Of a stretch of 64,000 nucleotides of DNA, positions 34,941-46,260 are shown piece by piece. Both the position numbers and the translations under genes were made by a program. The DNA lies in NCBI GenBank assembly GCA_016490735.1, contig JAEMWC010000013.1:2160001-2224000 (forward strand), read 5' to 3'. Position 1 is the stretch's first letter, and each line of letters begins with the position of its first letter. This DNA is from Pachyseris speciosa. Lineage: Eukaryota > Cnidaria > Anthozoa > Scleractinia > Pachyseridae. Under the pieces are notes generated by a model. The model was not told where the DNA came from. It worked only from the letters and a program-made list of their open reading frames with translations, and ran no database searches.

Positions 34941-35272
34941 TGCACATGTCATTGGCTTCCCCGTGGGGTCGACCCCCGGGCTAACCAAGGGGATTGGAAA
35001 ATCAGTCAAGCAAACTTTAGGAATTTCCCCAGGGGGGTCAGATAATCTTGCAAGACAAAGTCCCCTTGGTAACGTGTCTCTCCGCAGAAAATCCCCCAGA
35101 TATCCTTTAAAAACTTGTGAATTACCCCACACCCTAATCTTTGATGGTAAAATTATGTCGAAATTTCCCCCCACCCTCGGGCAAAGAATAGCATCAATCT
35201 CCTTGTATTCCCCCACATATCTCCCTGGCTGGCCCGGAGATCGACCCGACGAGGAAGCCGATGACATGTGCA
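34941..35272. repeat. Interspersed repeat with 20-bp inverted ends
   Basis: TGCACATGTCATTGGCTTCC at the left is mirrored by GGAAGCCGATGACATGTGCA at the right (one mismatch). The interior is GC-rich and unusually open on both strands (160 and 127 codons). This looks like a repeat of compositional origin and not two genes. In intron 3 of the minus-strand transporter. Confidence 0.65.
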
Positions 35273-37231
35273 TTACACACACCAACTCAGTGTATTTACC
35301 AACACGGCACTCGTTAACTTCAGGAGAAATATTGCTCACTGATTAAATGTGTGCTAAGAGAAGTCCTTATGAAAGCTGATGGAAGACTATATTCAAATCG
35401 TCCACAATATTCGTTATACGGTGTTTGCTTGTTTATGATATGTCCTTGGTATTTTCACTTTCAAACTTAGAAGTTGTTGATGAAAGTTGATGGTACTTCA
35501 ATCTCCATATTTCGCGGTTTGATGATATCATTTTTTCAGTTCTTTCCAAGTCACATTTTTTCGCTCCAAGATGTCCATAGATTCGCGAGCGCATACACTT
35601 GTGACGCAGCCTGAATACATTATAATTCAAAAATGAATGTGTGACGTAGGGCGCATACATTATTGAGATTTATAAAATAAACGGTGTAAACCTTGAGTTT
35701 TGATTGGTCTAGAGTAGTTCGCGATTAAAGCACAGATGCACGCATTACGTTATGATCCAAACAAAGAAAAACTCACAAACCAGTGCGTGTGTTCTTTGAT
35801 AACGCACGGCGAACGTGAAAACAGGGTAAGAACATCAGTTACACGTACTTCTTTGTTCTGACCACGTTTTGACGTCATCAATGCGTTACCAAAGTACACA
35901 CGCGCGCTCGCACGGAATCTATCTGTTAATTGAATAGTACATTCGATTCGATCAGTTTAATTTTGGCGAGCACATTTCTTTGAACAATTTATAATAACCA
36001 AAATAGCATGAGAGCCCTTTTTTCTTATATTTTCCTTCAATATTAACAAAGTATCAGAAGTACAACAAAATGAATATAAAATGATTGTATACCTCCAAGA
36101 GGTGGTCCAGCAGCAGCCATGGAAGCACTAACCATAACCGCAAGCCCGAATCCCAGAGATCGTTTTTCGCTCGTAAAACACGACAGAATCGCGATACACG
36201 AAGAGCAGCCGACGGTTCCATCGGCCAACCCATCCACTACAAAGTACAATACAAAGTGGACGTAACTTCTCGCAAATGGTAGAATAAGTGTGGCAACTCC
36301 ATTTATTCCCGCCACCAGTTGGTAAATGTATATTGCGTCGACGAATTTCATGTCACAGAGCCAGCCAACCACAGGCCGGCTCAGCATTGAGGTTAGTCCA
36401 CTGTACAAATAGAGTTGAGAAGCTTGTGAAGCAGGCAATCCTAAATTTTCGCAGTACCGAACCTGAAAACGCAAGATGACAACTCGTTTTCGAATAAATT
36501 TCAATGTTCATGGCATTACGATGCTCAGTCTTCTACGCAGCCGTTCATTGTGTCGTCAACGCAACGCTATGCTATGCTATACGCCACTGAAATTGACTTT
36601 CCAAAGTAACGGAAGTGAGAGAGGCACTAAGCCGCTATATCACTGTGTTTGAGAAGGATGGAAGGCAAAACCAAATAAAACCTGTCTAGGCTGAGATTCC
36701 TCTTGAATTAATCATCAGCCTGAAAATGATGTCTGAGAAAATCTTGTTCCCATGGACAAATTAATCCACGTGAAAAAGAAAAATTATACCAAACTGTTCA
36801 TATTAAACAAATTAATGAATGCTCAAAGCCAGCTCCCGTACTTTGTTTTTCAGTGGAGCATTTATAACTATTCCTTTTGAGATTATAGTAAGCAACGCCT
36901 AACTTCATCTGGTAACTTATCTGGCCGCAACAAATTGGTGTAGCATTCGTCTCTTAATACTTACTTAACGTTTGTATGACCATACAATTTTGACATTTGC
37001 TTCCAGCTTTGAATTTTCTTACTTGGCGTTAATCGTCGTAATATTGCAATTTTACACCCTCGAGATACTTTCTGTGAATCAAATTGGAGGACGTTTTTAG
37101 AGGTTTAACAGAAATCGAAAAATCCAAAATAGCCTTTCTGTAAAACAAGTGACGTAATATTCATGTAATGTGACGCCATCATCCCGCTTTCGGGAATCTA
37201 AAAGAAGACTAAATCTTGAGTACGCCAAAGA

Positions 37232-37667
37232 CCGTATTTTCTCGAACTGGCACAGGGTGCTTATTTAATTTTTTTCGGCCAAAAGGGGTGGGGGCTTATT
37301 AGAAGGACGGTGCTTAATCGAGGGGGCGCTTATTACGTTTTTCTTTCAACGAACTGTAATTTTAATTTGGATAACGCACATAAAAGAGCTCTGTACGCAC
37401 ATGTAACTAGCAATGACTGTAGTGACTTAATGGAAAATTAACTGTTACCCTACATGTGCTGATGCCAAAGTAATTGAAGATTATAAATAAAGTGTGAAGA
37501 GAAACAGGTTTCCATTGCATCCCTACTACTTAAGAAAGTAAGGGGAGGGGAGGGGAGGGGGGGCGTATATTCGAGATGGGGCGCTTATTTACTATTTTGA
37601 GCGGGTGAGCCCTTATTCAGGGGAGGACGCTTATTAGAGCGTGGGCGTTTATTGGAAGAAATACGGT
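37232..37667. mobile_element. ACCGTATTT-end MITE, copy A (uninterrupted)
   Basis: The left end ACCGTATTTTCTCGAA is mirrored by TTGGAAGAAATACGGT. Subterminal regions repeat the GGGGCGCTTATT motif. Lies in intron 2 of the minus-strand transporter. Its central part (AAACAGGTTTCCATTGC near 37504) aligns with the insertion site occupied in copy B. Confidence 0.85.
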
Positions 37668-38874
37668 ATATCTTCCAAGTCCTATTAAAACAGTGTGTTC
37701 TCTTGACGTCACGGCGGCCATGTTGTATGATAAAAAAAGAAACGATAGCCATGATGGAGGAGAAACAGTTTTTTTTAGGAATTGAACTCTATTTTTATGC
37801 AAATTATTTATCTTGCTCCAGTAAACCAATATGGCTGCTGGTCACGTGAGTGAACACTCTCTCTAGCTTAATATTTTTTTGAAGTGACAAGGGGGTAACC
37901 CGCCTCCCAAGAGCGGAAACTTAAACAAATCTCGAGCAAAAAGGAGCTAATTCACATTAAAACGACAACAACTTACCATGTGAACTGAAGGGATGTAGTG
38001 CACAATATAGTAAAGGTTCATTGATAGAAACATTATGTCAAATCGCTTGTTTCTAAAAACCGACCACATGCTTTCACAACATTTTTCTACCCCAGCTTTC
38101 TGTTGGGCGCTATTTTCTGTTTCCTCGGGAGGAAGACGTTGAATGGTGCACACAAGTGGAACAGAAAGAGCCACAAATCCAGCCAAGACCATAAACGTCT
38201 TCCGCCAGCCAAGGGCATCCTCATTATGGGGCTCATTAAGAACAAGCCCCCCCGACGCCCATAGAAACGATCCCCACTGCCAAGGAGCGTCTTTTCACAA
38301 AGTACCTTGGAAGGACCAAATAAGGAGGAAGAAAGATAAAACTGGAACCAAAACCAAAGATTACACCGTACGTAAGTAGCAAAAGATAAATGTTTGCTCC
38401 TTGTGAAGTCGCTAGCAGAGCACCTGAGCAGATCACAGCTCCCATGATAACTGTTACCCGAGGACCGAGTCGGTTGTAGACTTTGGCCACTAACGTGCTG
38501 AAAATTCCCAGGCCAACCATAGCCAAGGAACCAACCAAAGCTGAGGGAAAGAGAAGCAGAATGTTTTGGGGTTCCGTATATTTTGCTATAAAAATAGGTT
38601 TGTTGATATGTTACAGGTTATCAGATGTCAGGTTATTCTTTTTATTTAACTCTTGCCAAAATGAATTCCTTTATACCCTAACCCTAGGAATTTCATTTTG
38701 ACCTAGGTTAAATCAAATATAAACTGAAATCAAATTTAACAGATACATTAGTTTTGCCTTATTTCAGAGTTCCGCAGAGGACTGAAAAAAGTGGGAGGTA
38801 CGATGTCCAGTTATGAACCCATTAGTGGAGTAACGAGCTCCTTTAGGACAAAACAAGCCACTCTTTCGAAATAT

Positions 38875-39055
38875 CAGTCAGCCAGCTGTCAGTCAGTCAG
38901 TCAGTCACCCAGCCAGTCAGCCAGCCAGCCAGCCAGTCAGCCAGTCAGCCAGTCAGCCAGCCAGCCAGCCAGTCAGCCAGCCAGCCAGCAAGTCAGCCAG
39001 TCAGCTAGCCAGCCAGCCAGCCAGTCAGCCAATCAGTCAGTAAGTCGTTACGTTA
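38875..39055. repeat. (CAGT/CAGC)n array in intron 1 of the minus-strand transporter
   Basis: Imperfect tetranucleotide runs; the Ser/Gln/Ala/Pro-rich open frame over it is not a gene. Confidence 0.92.
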
Positions 39056-39971
39056 GTCAGTTTCGAGGCACGTTTCTGACAAAAATAATTGTCCAGTATT
39101 AGATTTCTTTGGTGCTGACGTGGAATTTACAACCGCTAGTCTTTCTTCATTCTCCACGTATCCAGATTAAAAATATCTGATAAATTGATATATTAATTAA
39201 GTTTTTGGAAGGAGACAAACGTTAGAAAAAACAAGCTATCATCAAGTAGAGAACTTTACATAGGACGGGCGAAAAAGACATAGCACATAGGGCGATGAAA
39301 TTAAAACGTTCTGGGGGAGCATATTCAATGATCATTTCATACAAAGTGGTTCAACACGAAGTGACACTCCTTGTCCAATCTCATAACCCGTTCACATCAA
39401 CACACAACGATGATCTGCCACAGGGTTTTTAGCCTATCTTTGCGACTCTTTAAATAAACCCATAAGTAAAATACAGTTGTTTGGGAGCTGAAAAAATACG
39501 TCGTGCAATGTGAACAACTGCAATTTTTAAAACAATTACCGTATTTCCTAGAATAAGCACCCGGGCACTTATTTAAAATTTCGGCCAAAAGAGGGGGCAC
39601 TTATTCGAAGGAGGGCGCTTATCAAGCTTTTCTTAAAACGAACTGTAACTCTATTTTGGCTGATGCACATAAAAGAACTCTGCAAGCACAAGGAGATAGA
39701 AATGACTGGAAGGGACTTACGGAAAATAGACTGTTCTCCTACATTGACCGATGCCGGTGTTGTTGAAGCTCAGTAAAAGGTTGTAATGGAAACAGGATTT
39801 CCTTTAGGCTCGATTTCCGCCGCTCACTCGGGTCCGGGCTTTCCTCCCCGAGAGAGCGGCTGGACGCGTCGGTTTACCATTGTTGGTTTCAGCCAATGAG
39901 CTTACCGCCTGCAGATTTTCGTCTGGCAATGTTGTCGCATAAATTATCATATCAGAACAGAGTTGTGGAAA

Positions 39972-40448
39972 ATGGCGGACAACGTGGAAAGGATGTGTGT
40001 GGTTTACGAGCGAGTTTTGACGACATTTAACATTGAGAGTTTAAAAGATTTACAGCGAGAGGCACTGGAAAAGTTGATTAGTGGCCGAGATGTCTTTGTT
40101 ATTCAACTAACTGGGTCGGGAAAGTCCCAGATTTTTCAGTCCGCTCCGATGTGTTTCGACACAGTTAGTCCTTTGCTAACCAATGCGAAGTCAATCGCAA
40201 TTGTGATTTCTCCTCTGGCTTCCCTTATGCAAGACCAAGTACGGTACCTTAAGTCTCTTGCAATCAGTGCGGAGTTCATCGGGGATGAACTGAAGAGCGA
40301 TGAGGCTAAGCAACTGGTAGAACGCGGGGAATTTCAGGTCGTGTATGGCTCAGCAGAGGCGTTTTCCTCAACAAAACGATGGCGTGCTATGCTAAGCAGT
40401 GACGCTTACAAAAATAGATTGTCCGCCGTCCTTTGTTGCACCTCTTAA
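39972..40448 (+). CDS. RecQ-like DEAD-box helicase, N-terminal fragment
   Basis: Open frame of 158 aa starting MADNVERMCVVYERVLTTF. Residues about 21-33 (IESLKDLQREALEKL) form the RecQ motif 0 / Q-motif region. RDVFVIQLTGSGKSQIFQ (about 37-54) is motif I, with the Walker A written LTGSGKS in place of the usual PTGxGKS. IAIVISPLASLMQDQV (about 75-90) is motif Ia. FQVVYGSAEAFSS is motif Ib-like. The frame stops at CCTS just where the DEAH box (motif II) should follow, so the catalytic core is incomplete and it cannot be an active helicase alone. Captured host-type gene piece or remnant of an element-encoded helicase. RecQ helicases unwind DNA 3' to 5'. Confidence 0.8.
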   Translation: MADNVERMCVVYERVLTTFNIESLKDLQREALEKLISGRDVFVIQLTGSGKSQIFQSAPMCFDTVSPLLTNAKSIAIVISPLASLMQDQVRYLKSLAISAEFIGDELKSDEAKQLVERGEFQVVYGSAEAFSSTKRWRAMLSSDAYKNRLSAVLCCTS

Positions 40449-40449
40449 C

Positions 40450-41340
40450 AGTGAAGGGCCGTTCTTCGCGCAAATTTTTTGCATTCGTTGTTGACATCAG
40501 AACAAATTCGGTCCTCGATGGCTTTTTTGAGTTCAGCACTATCCATAACTGCGTCCGCGATCGACTTATAACTGCTTCCTAGCACCAAAGCTTTACCGAG
40601 CCGATGGAGATCCTTTGATAACACTCCGATTTACTCCCTGATTCATAAGTCACAATTGCCTGAAATAAAGAACATTTTTATAATTTTATTTGAGCCGAAC
40701 AGGGAAGAAGGATAACGTGCACGTTCTGTCAAATAAATTGTAAACAAATAAATTTAATTAATTAGCGCTTACCTGTACTTCAGAAATATCTCCCTAGCAG
40801 TGGACTTCTGGCGTTTCCTTCACCAAAGGCGCATCTTGGACGGGACCAATGGGCCAAACTACTGGTAACTGAACAGGCATGGGACTTGGTTTGGGTCGAA
40901 TCTCCCCAAATGACAAGCTTTTTGTGGCCTTTTTCCTTCCTTCATCCGTTACATGGCGAAGAGATTTCAACGGCGCAGCAACACTTGGCGAGATTGACGA
41001 GTTTGTGGAACGCCTCGCTTCGGCCGGTTATTTGCTGTAAACTTTTCTTTCAATGAATGCTGGAGAATTTTAATCTCCTCTCGGATCTTTTCAAGGCGCT
41101 TAACATCTCGATAGCAACGCTCGTTGTAGATGGTAACTGTCCATGTTTACACTCGAGAGAGGGACATCCATTATGCTGCAAATTCTGTTTCGCAAATCAG
41201 ACACTTTTCCATTTAATCTAGTTTTCTTCCCAGAGTCGGGAAGCTCACAGCCACAGAATACGCATCCAGTATTCGTTTGAAATTTTTTGGGCGTATCCTC
41301 GCTTGCAAATTCGCCATCCATTACAACATTGCGTATTTGC
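40450..41340 (-). pseudogene. Zinc-finger-type protein remnant inside the transposon
   Basis: Three minus-strand pieces, not in one frame. First, about 41340-41050: GEFASEDTPKKFQ, then CVFCGCELPDSGKK (a CxxC pair), NGKVSDLRNRICSIMDVP and a basic helical stretch. Second, about 41050-40790: a frame with LKSLRHVTDEGRKKATKSLS and PSPMPVQLPVVWPIG. Third, about 40640-40450: LGKALVLGSSYKSIADAVMD, ending RRTALHC and a stop. The composition looks coding, and the orientation is convergent with the helicase fragment. Family not recognised. Breaks could be introns or decay. Confidence 0.45.
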
Positions 41341-41352
41341 GCGCGAAATAAG

Positions 41353-41510
41353 AGCCTGGTCCTCACTAGCGACGCAAGCATAAGCACAAGCATAAGCTTA
41401 TGCGCCGGTGAGGACAGCCGTGACATAAGCATAAGAATATCAAAACCTTGCGTTCTTCTTATGCTTATGCCTATGCTTGTATTGCTGATATTTCCACTGA
41501 GGACATGGCT
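41353..41510. repeat. GACGCAAGC-type palindromic MITE, diverged copy
   Basis: AGCCTGGTCCTCACTAGCGA at the left and the related inverse near CCACTGAGGACATGGCT at the right. The inside is built of ATAAGCA and TGCTTAT words. Same family as 62866-63100. Confidence 0.65.
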
Positions 41511-42295
41511 TAAATAAGGAACATTTGGAGTCTGATTTCACATCCGGTGACATCTGAGACGCATAAATTACAGACAAGGTCGCCGGGTCAAGCGTCCAGC
41601 CGTTCTCTCTCGGGGAGGAAAGCCCGGACCCGAGTGAGCGGCGGAAATCGAGCCTAGATTTCCTTCTATTTATACTTTTTTAAGGAAGTCAGAGGGGGGC
41701 GTTTATTCGAGGGGGGCGGGGCTTATTTGCTATTTTGGCCGAGGGGTAGGCGCTTATTCTCAGTGGGGAGAGCGCTTGTTTGTGCGTGGGCACTTATTCG
41801 AGGAAATGCGGTAGTTTATGAGCTGGTTAGCTCTCGTTCACAACGTTCAAAAAGACCTTTCCTCTTTCATGTACATACAGTAAAACTCAAGTATTAAGAA
41901 AAGAAAAATGACTGCATAAAGTGGGCCTCGTCTTTGGCATATTTTTACTAATCACTGACTGAGAAGAACGTGAACTCATATTTACCAGTTTTAGCCTTTC
42001 CTTGCTGAAACTCTTCCAGTAGAGTAGGGAATATAATACCATAACTGATGACAATGCCACAGATGATCGCATTGGAAAGAGCACAAGCCAAACAAATGAC
42101 CCAACACCAACAACTGTCTGGCTCTGGATTCTTTGCACTGCAGTGGTTTGGTTTCTGTGATATGCGGTCAGTTGGTATTATGTGGGGTTGTTTTTGCATC
42201 ATTTACCACTGTTCGCCCTGAAGGAGAAAAACATGGAGTGCAATCAGGAATGTAGTTTGTATGAGACGAACAGAGGCACTTGACTTGCTAAAAGT

Positions 42296-42480
42296 TACTG
42301 ACTGACTGACTGACTGACTGACTGGCTGGTTGGCTGGCTGATGACTGAGACGACCGGCCGACTGAATGACTGACTGTGACTGACTGATGACTAGCTGACT
42401 GACTGACTGATGACTGACTGACTGACTGACTGACTGAACGACCAAATGAACAACTGAGTGGCTGACTGACGACTAGCTGA
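42296..42480. repeat. (GACT)n array upstream of the minus-strand transporter
   Basis: Starts about 94 bp upstream of the exon 1 ATG. Pure GACT runs mixed with GGCT and GATGACTGA variants. Confidence 0.92.
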
Positions 42481-42527
42481 CTGACTAAAGATTTACCGTT
42501 ACTGTTACTCACTTTCTACTGACTCTT

Positions 42528-43220
42528 GATTGACTGGCTGGCTGGCTGGCTAACTGACTGATTCGGACTGACCGACCCGCCGGCTGAATGACTGACTGAC
42601 TTATGACTGGCTGACTGATGACTGACTGACCAACTGACCAAATGACTGACTGACTGATGACTGGCTGGCTGGCTGACTGATGACTGACTGCCTGACCGAC
42701 TGACCAACCAAGTGAGTGACTGTGACTGACTGGCTGATGATTGACTAACTAAATGACTGGCTGAATGACTCTTGTCTGACCAACCAAATGACTGACTGTT
42801 GACTGACTGGCTGATGACTGACTGACTGAATGACTGACTAACTAACCAAATGAACAACTGACTAACTGACTGACCGACCGACTGACCGACTGACCGACCA
42901 ACCGACCAACCGACCAACTGACCAACTGACCAGCTGACCAACTGACCAACCGACCAACCGACCAACTGACCGACCGACTAACTGAATGACTGACTGACTC
43001 AGATGACTGACTAAATGACTGGCTAACTGACTCTTGACTGACTGACCAATTGAATCACTGACTGTTGACTGACTGGCTGATGACTGACTGACTGACTGAA
43101 GCTGACTGGCTGACTGACTGACTAAGGATTTACTGTTTTTACTCACCTACTTTCTACTGACTCTTGACTGACTGACTGACTTTTGACTGACTGTTGACTG
43201 ACTGACTGACTGACTAATTC
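42528..43220. repeat. (GACT/GACC/GGCT)n array, about 690 bp
   Basis: Long imperfect tetranucleotide array with higher-order blocks (GACTGACTGGCTGATGACTG recurring). Ser/Gln/Val/Trp-rich open frames over it on the minus strand are artefacts. Confidence 0.93.
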
Positions 43221-46200
43221 AGTTGAGAGAGTACAGCACAATAAAGATATACTAGTACTGTTACTCACTGCCTCTTTATCTGTCTTCTTTCTTTGAACTC
43301 TCTTTCTTTCTATGTATATTTGTCTTACGAAAACATATTCATGGGTTTCACTTATTGAATAAATGTAAGCCCACAAAACATACGATGGCTGTCGATGATA
43401 AAGGAAAGTGAAAGTTGAAGAAACAACTCAAGTAGTTTAAGGCCTGTGTTTCTAAATATGTTCAGAAATATGGTTGACTGCCAAAATCTTTCCTCTGATT
43501 GCCTAGAAACGGATGAAAGTTTCCTGAAGATAAATCTTGAAATATGAAAATCTTGAATATGAAAAACTCTTAAATCAGCAATTTGGTGGCAGATTTTATG
43601 TTTCCAGATTAACAAATCAGTGTTTCCATTAGAAATCCAACATATCTAACTTTCTACACTTGGATTGATTGGATTGATTGTTCATTGTTTTTTCACTTAA
43701 GATGGTCAAATAAAGCGCACTATTATGAGTCTTAGTTTTTAAATTATTAACAGCTAAAGGTTGAATTCTGGGCACAAAAATGACCTTTGTCCTCATAATT
43801 TTTTTGTTGAGAGCAGTGGACGGTCACTCCAAATGTGAGATGCTGGAAATAATTAAATTGAATAAGAAACATGTTTTTATTTGATATTATATCCTACAAC
43901 CGTCACCTACTCCTCAAAATGAAATGGTCACATGACACGTCACATGATCTATGATAACGTCTATTATACTTGAAAATGTTAAGGACAATGAGAACCTCCT
44001 ATGTGCTGAATTTCATTTCAGTACCATTCCTCTGGGCTGCTATATTATGAAAAAAAAAAAACATTTTATCAAATAAACACCCCTGACCCAGGCCTTAAAC
44101 TGCTTGAGAATTGCTCATAATAATGAGGATCTAGAATCACTTTATATATTATAGTGAGTGGGAAGCCAGGGGCTTCACTAGAGGAATTGCCCTTACGCTA
44201 TCATTTACCAGGAAATCTTCAGCTTTAGCTTTAAGTTTCATTTAAATTGCTAGATTTTACTAAACAAAGACACATAGACATACTTTTAAGTTGAAGAGGA
44301 CAAGGCATGAATTAACAAGTATATTGTAAGAGGCTATATGCAAAAGAGAAAAGGAATATGAAAAAAGGTTTTTTTTTTACCCTGACATTGTTTTGGTAAG
44401 AATACATTTAATGCCCAAGACAAGTTTGTCCCATAGGATATTATTCTAAAATTTTGGACATATAAGGGGCTTTGTCACGACAAAATGTCTTCAAATGACC
44501 ATTAAATACATTTTCTCATACACAAAATACACGTCCAAAACTACCACAAAGATACCAAATGAATTTTAGAGGGGGAGCATTGGGCCATCCTCTTTTTTTC
44601 TCCATTTAGCGCCGTCCGACTGACCCAATTGAAAAAAAAAAGGAGGGCAATGGCCTTAGCTGTAGTACATTTTTGGCAATTTCTTCAAAACACAGGCTAG
44701 GAACTTAAAAGAAAATTGATCACATTTTGTATATATGTTTTAGCTCTTCTCTCCCTCTTCCTCGTTCCAAGTTTTCCTTTCCCCTTTCTCCTTCCCCGTT
44801 CATATTCCTCACTCCCCACCCCCTGTTCCCTGTTCCCCGTTCAACGTTTGCCGTCCACGTTACTCATTCGCCGTCATTCCACGATTATTCGTTCTCTCTT
44901 TTAGAGATGGCCAAAAGTTCAAAAAGCCACAAAAGGATCGAGAAGCACACAAAAATTGTTTAAGCATTTTGTATGAACGTTTTCGTTGGTTGCCCTTGAA
45001 CAATCTACCTAAAAATTATTCACGTGTTGTCTCAGGTTTAGCTTGTAACTGAACAAAGTACAAAATCCGGATAGATTTCCGTGAGCGAGTCGTGTGAACA
45101 CATAAACCATACAGGGAAAATTCGACACATTGGAAGCTATAAAAAAATGTAAAATAACAAAGGAGAAAGCAGCGTTCTGTGTGATTTGGGTTTCCCTTGC
45201 GTTCATATCCATTGAAAGTAGATCCAAATCAAATTTGGCCTCTATCAATAGCGAATAGACACTGAATAGATAGTATAAAGGTCGTTTCTACAGTCTTGCA
45301 GTCTTGCAGTGTAATCTGAGAAGACATTTCGCTCTCTAGATTTCATTTTCAAGCCGGAAAATCGAGAAAAGTGCCCCGGTTCCATGAAAAATAGAGGTCT
45401 CGGCGTCTTCCAAGTACATTCTCGGGATCGAATATACTACCATTCGGTAGTATTTAAGCTTAATGCGAATTAAAGAAGTACATTTCCTGTTGTTTGAGTG
45501 GATAACTTTTAAACTAATTTCCTTAATTTTTTGCCAGCTTTTCCTAATCTTAATTATGTTCGATGTTTGTTGAATACGTCACAAAAAGATTATGCCGGCC
45601 TTTGAGACGGACAAGTTCCCGATGACGAATGATTTGCATTCAATCTTTCTTACGACAAAAATTATTTACGAGAATCGATGCTCTCTGGGTAATATGTATC
45701 TCACTTACCTTTTTGATGACAAAAACTGTTAGATAAATACCACAAGGTAAGAATGAAAGACTCGGACACAAAGAAATGTTGCTAGCGACACCTTGCACCA
45801 GGCTGTTGCACCACAATCGGTAATTTGAGCGTGACGTAGCAAATGTTGATTACATTGTAAAACTTCCGGTTTTGAAAAATCCAGTTTCCGGTTCTTTGCT
45901 ATGTCACGCGATATTTTAAAAGGGGCCTGTTCGTTGTTACCATTATCATTATCATCATTTTTTTTTTTCTTTTCTTTTCTTTTTTCAAAGAAGGTGTTGA
46001 AGTACGAGGTACAAAGCCTTTTTATAAGTTCTTTTCATCTTTAGGAAATCTGTGAAAAATTAATTTCGTCTGGTGTCCTCTTTGGATGGTTTCCTTTGGC
46101 CATCGCTTGTCGTTGTCAAAGCATACAGTAGCGACCTCTTACTTGAAGAATATCTCTTCAAAAATTGAATCCCGATTTCTAACCTTAACTAAAAGACACA

Positions 46201-46260
46201 GAGGGTTCAAGGAAAGATAATTCAAGAAACGTGCGCTTAGCGTGACATGAGCTACCTTTG
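43221..46260. other. Intergenic region, no gene recognised
   Basis: AT-rich, with pyrimidine-rich sequence at 44735-44905 (CCTCTTCCTCG and CCCCTTTCTCC words) and a T-rich tract at 45957-45986. Small open frames without domains. Confidence 0.55.

Larger units (their letters stand above)
39805..41656. mobile_element. 1852-bp Mutator-like element with RecQ-like helicase cargo, nested in a MITE
   Basis: Terminal inverted repeats of about 64 bp start TAGGCTCGATTTCCGCCGCT at both ends, differing by one 2-base indel. The element is bounded by GATTTCCTT at 39796-39804 and 41657-41665, a perfect 9-bp target duplication. This combination fits Mutator-like elements. No transposase was seen. Two convergent coding remnants fill it: a helicase fragment on the plus strand and a zinc-finger-type protein fragment on the minus strand. 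Either a deletion derivative of an autonomous helicase-bearing element or a gene-fragment-capturing one. Inside it, 41353-41510 resembles the GACGCAAGC palindromic MITE at 62866-63100. Confidence 0.85.
39538..41812. mobile_element. ACCGTATTT-end MITE, copy B, split by a nested transposon
   Basis: The left part 39538-39804 starts ACCGTATTTCCTAGAATAAG. The right part 41657-41812 ends CGAGGAAATGCGGT. Joined without the nested element they match copy A (37232-37667). In intron 1 of the minus-strand transporter. Confidence 0.85.
34136..42202 (-). pseudogene. Monocarboxylate transporter-like (SLC16/MFS) gene, four exons, frame-broken
   Basis: Exons on the minus strand: 42202-41986, 38540-37977, 36462-36093, 34308-34136. 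Donors are GTAAAT, GTAAGT and GTATAC; all acceptors end in AG. Exon 1 holds the MCT TM1 signature (DSCWCWVICLACALSN, then SYGIIFP). Exon 2 begins ALVGSLAMVGLGIFS and contains VYNRLGPR, KRRSLAVGIVSMG and DALGWRKTF. Exon 3 carries SRPVVGWLCD and TM7-10; exon 4 TM11-12 and the tail LLVVEKCTVV. In exon 2 the frame is lost at a run of 7 G near 38250: nucleotide alignment to the paralog needs 8 G to read on into LMSPIM, and a further 10-bp deletion follows before DALGWRK. The family imports or exports monocarboxylates with protons across the plasma membrane. Introns contain MITEs, a SINE and an (AGTC)n array. Called a pseudogene, but assembly error for the G run is possible. Confidence 0.8.

Noticed and set aside
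34857..35346. Two opposing genes of 160 and 127 aa
   Set aside because: Both lie in a repeat with inverted ends and GC-rich low-complexity interior; no domain.
39963..40448. Complete RecQ helicase gene
   Set aside because: Ends before the DEAH box; no motifs II-VI follow on the plus strand.
42203..43146. Ser/Gln-rich open frames of 74-149 aa
   Set aside because: Translations of the GACT tetranucleotide arrays.
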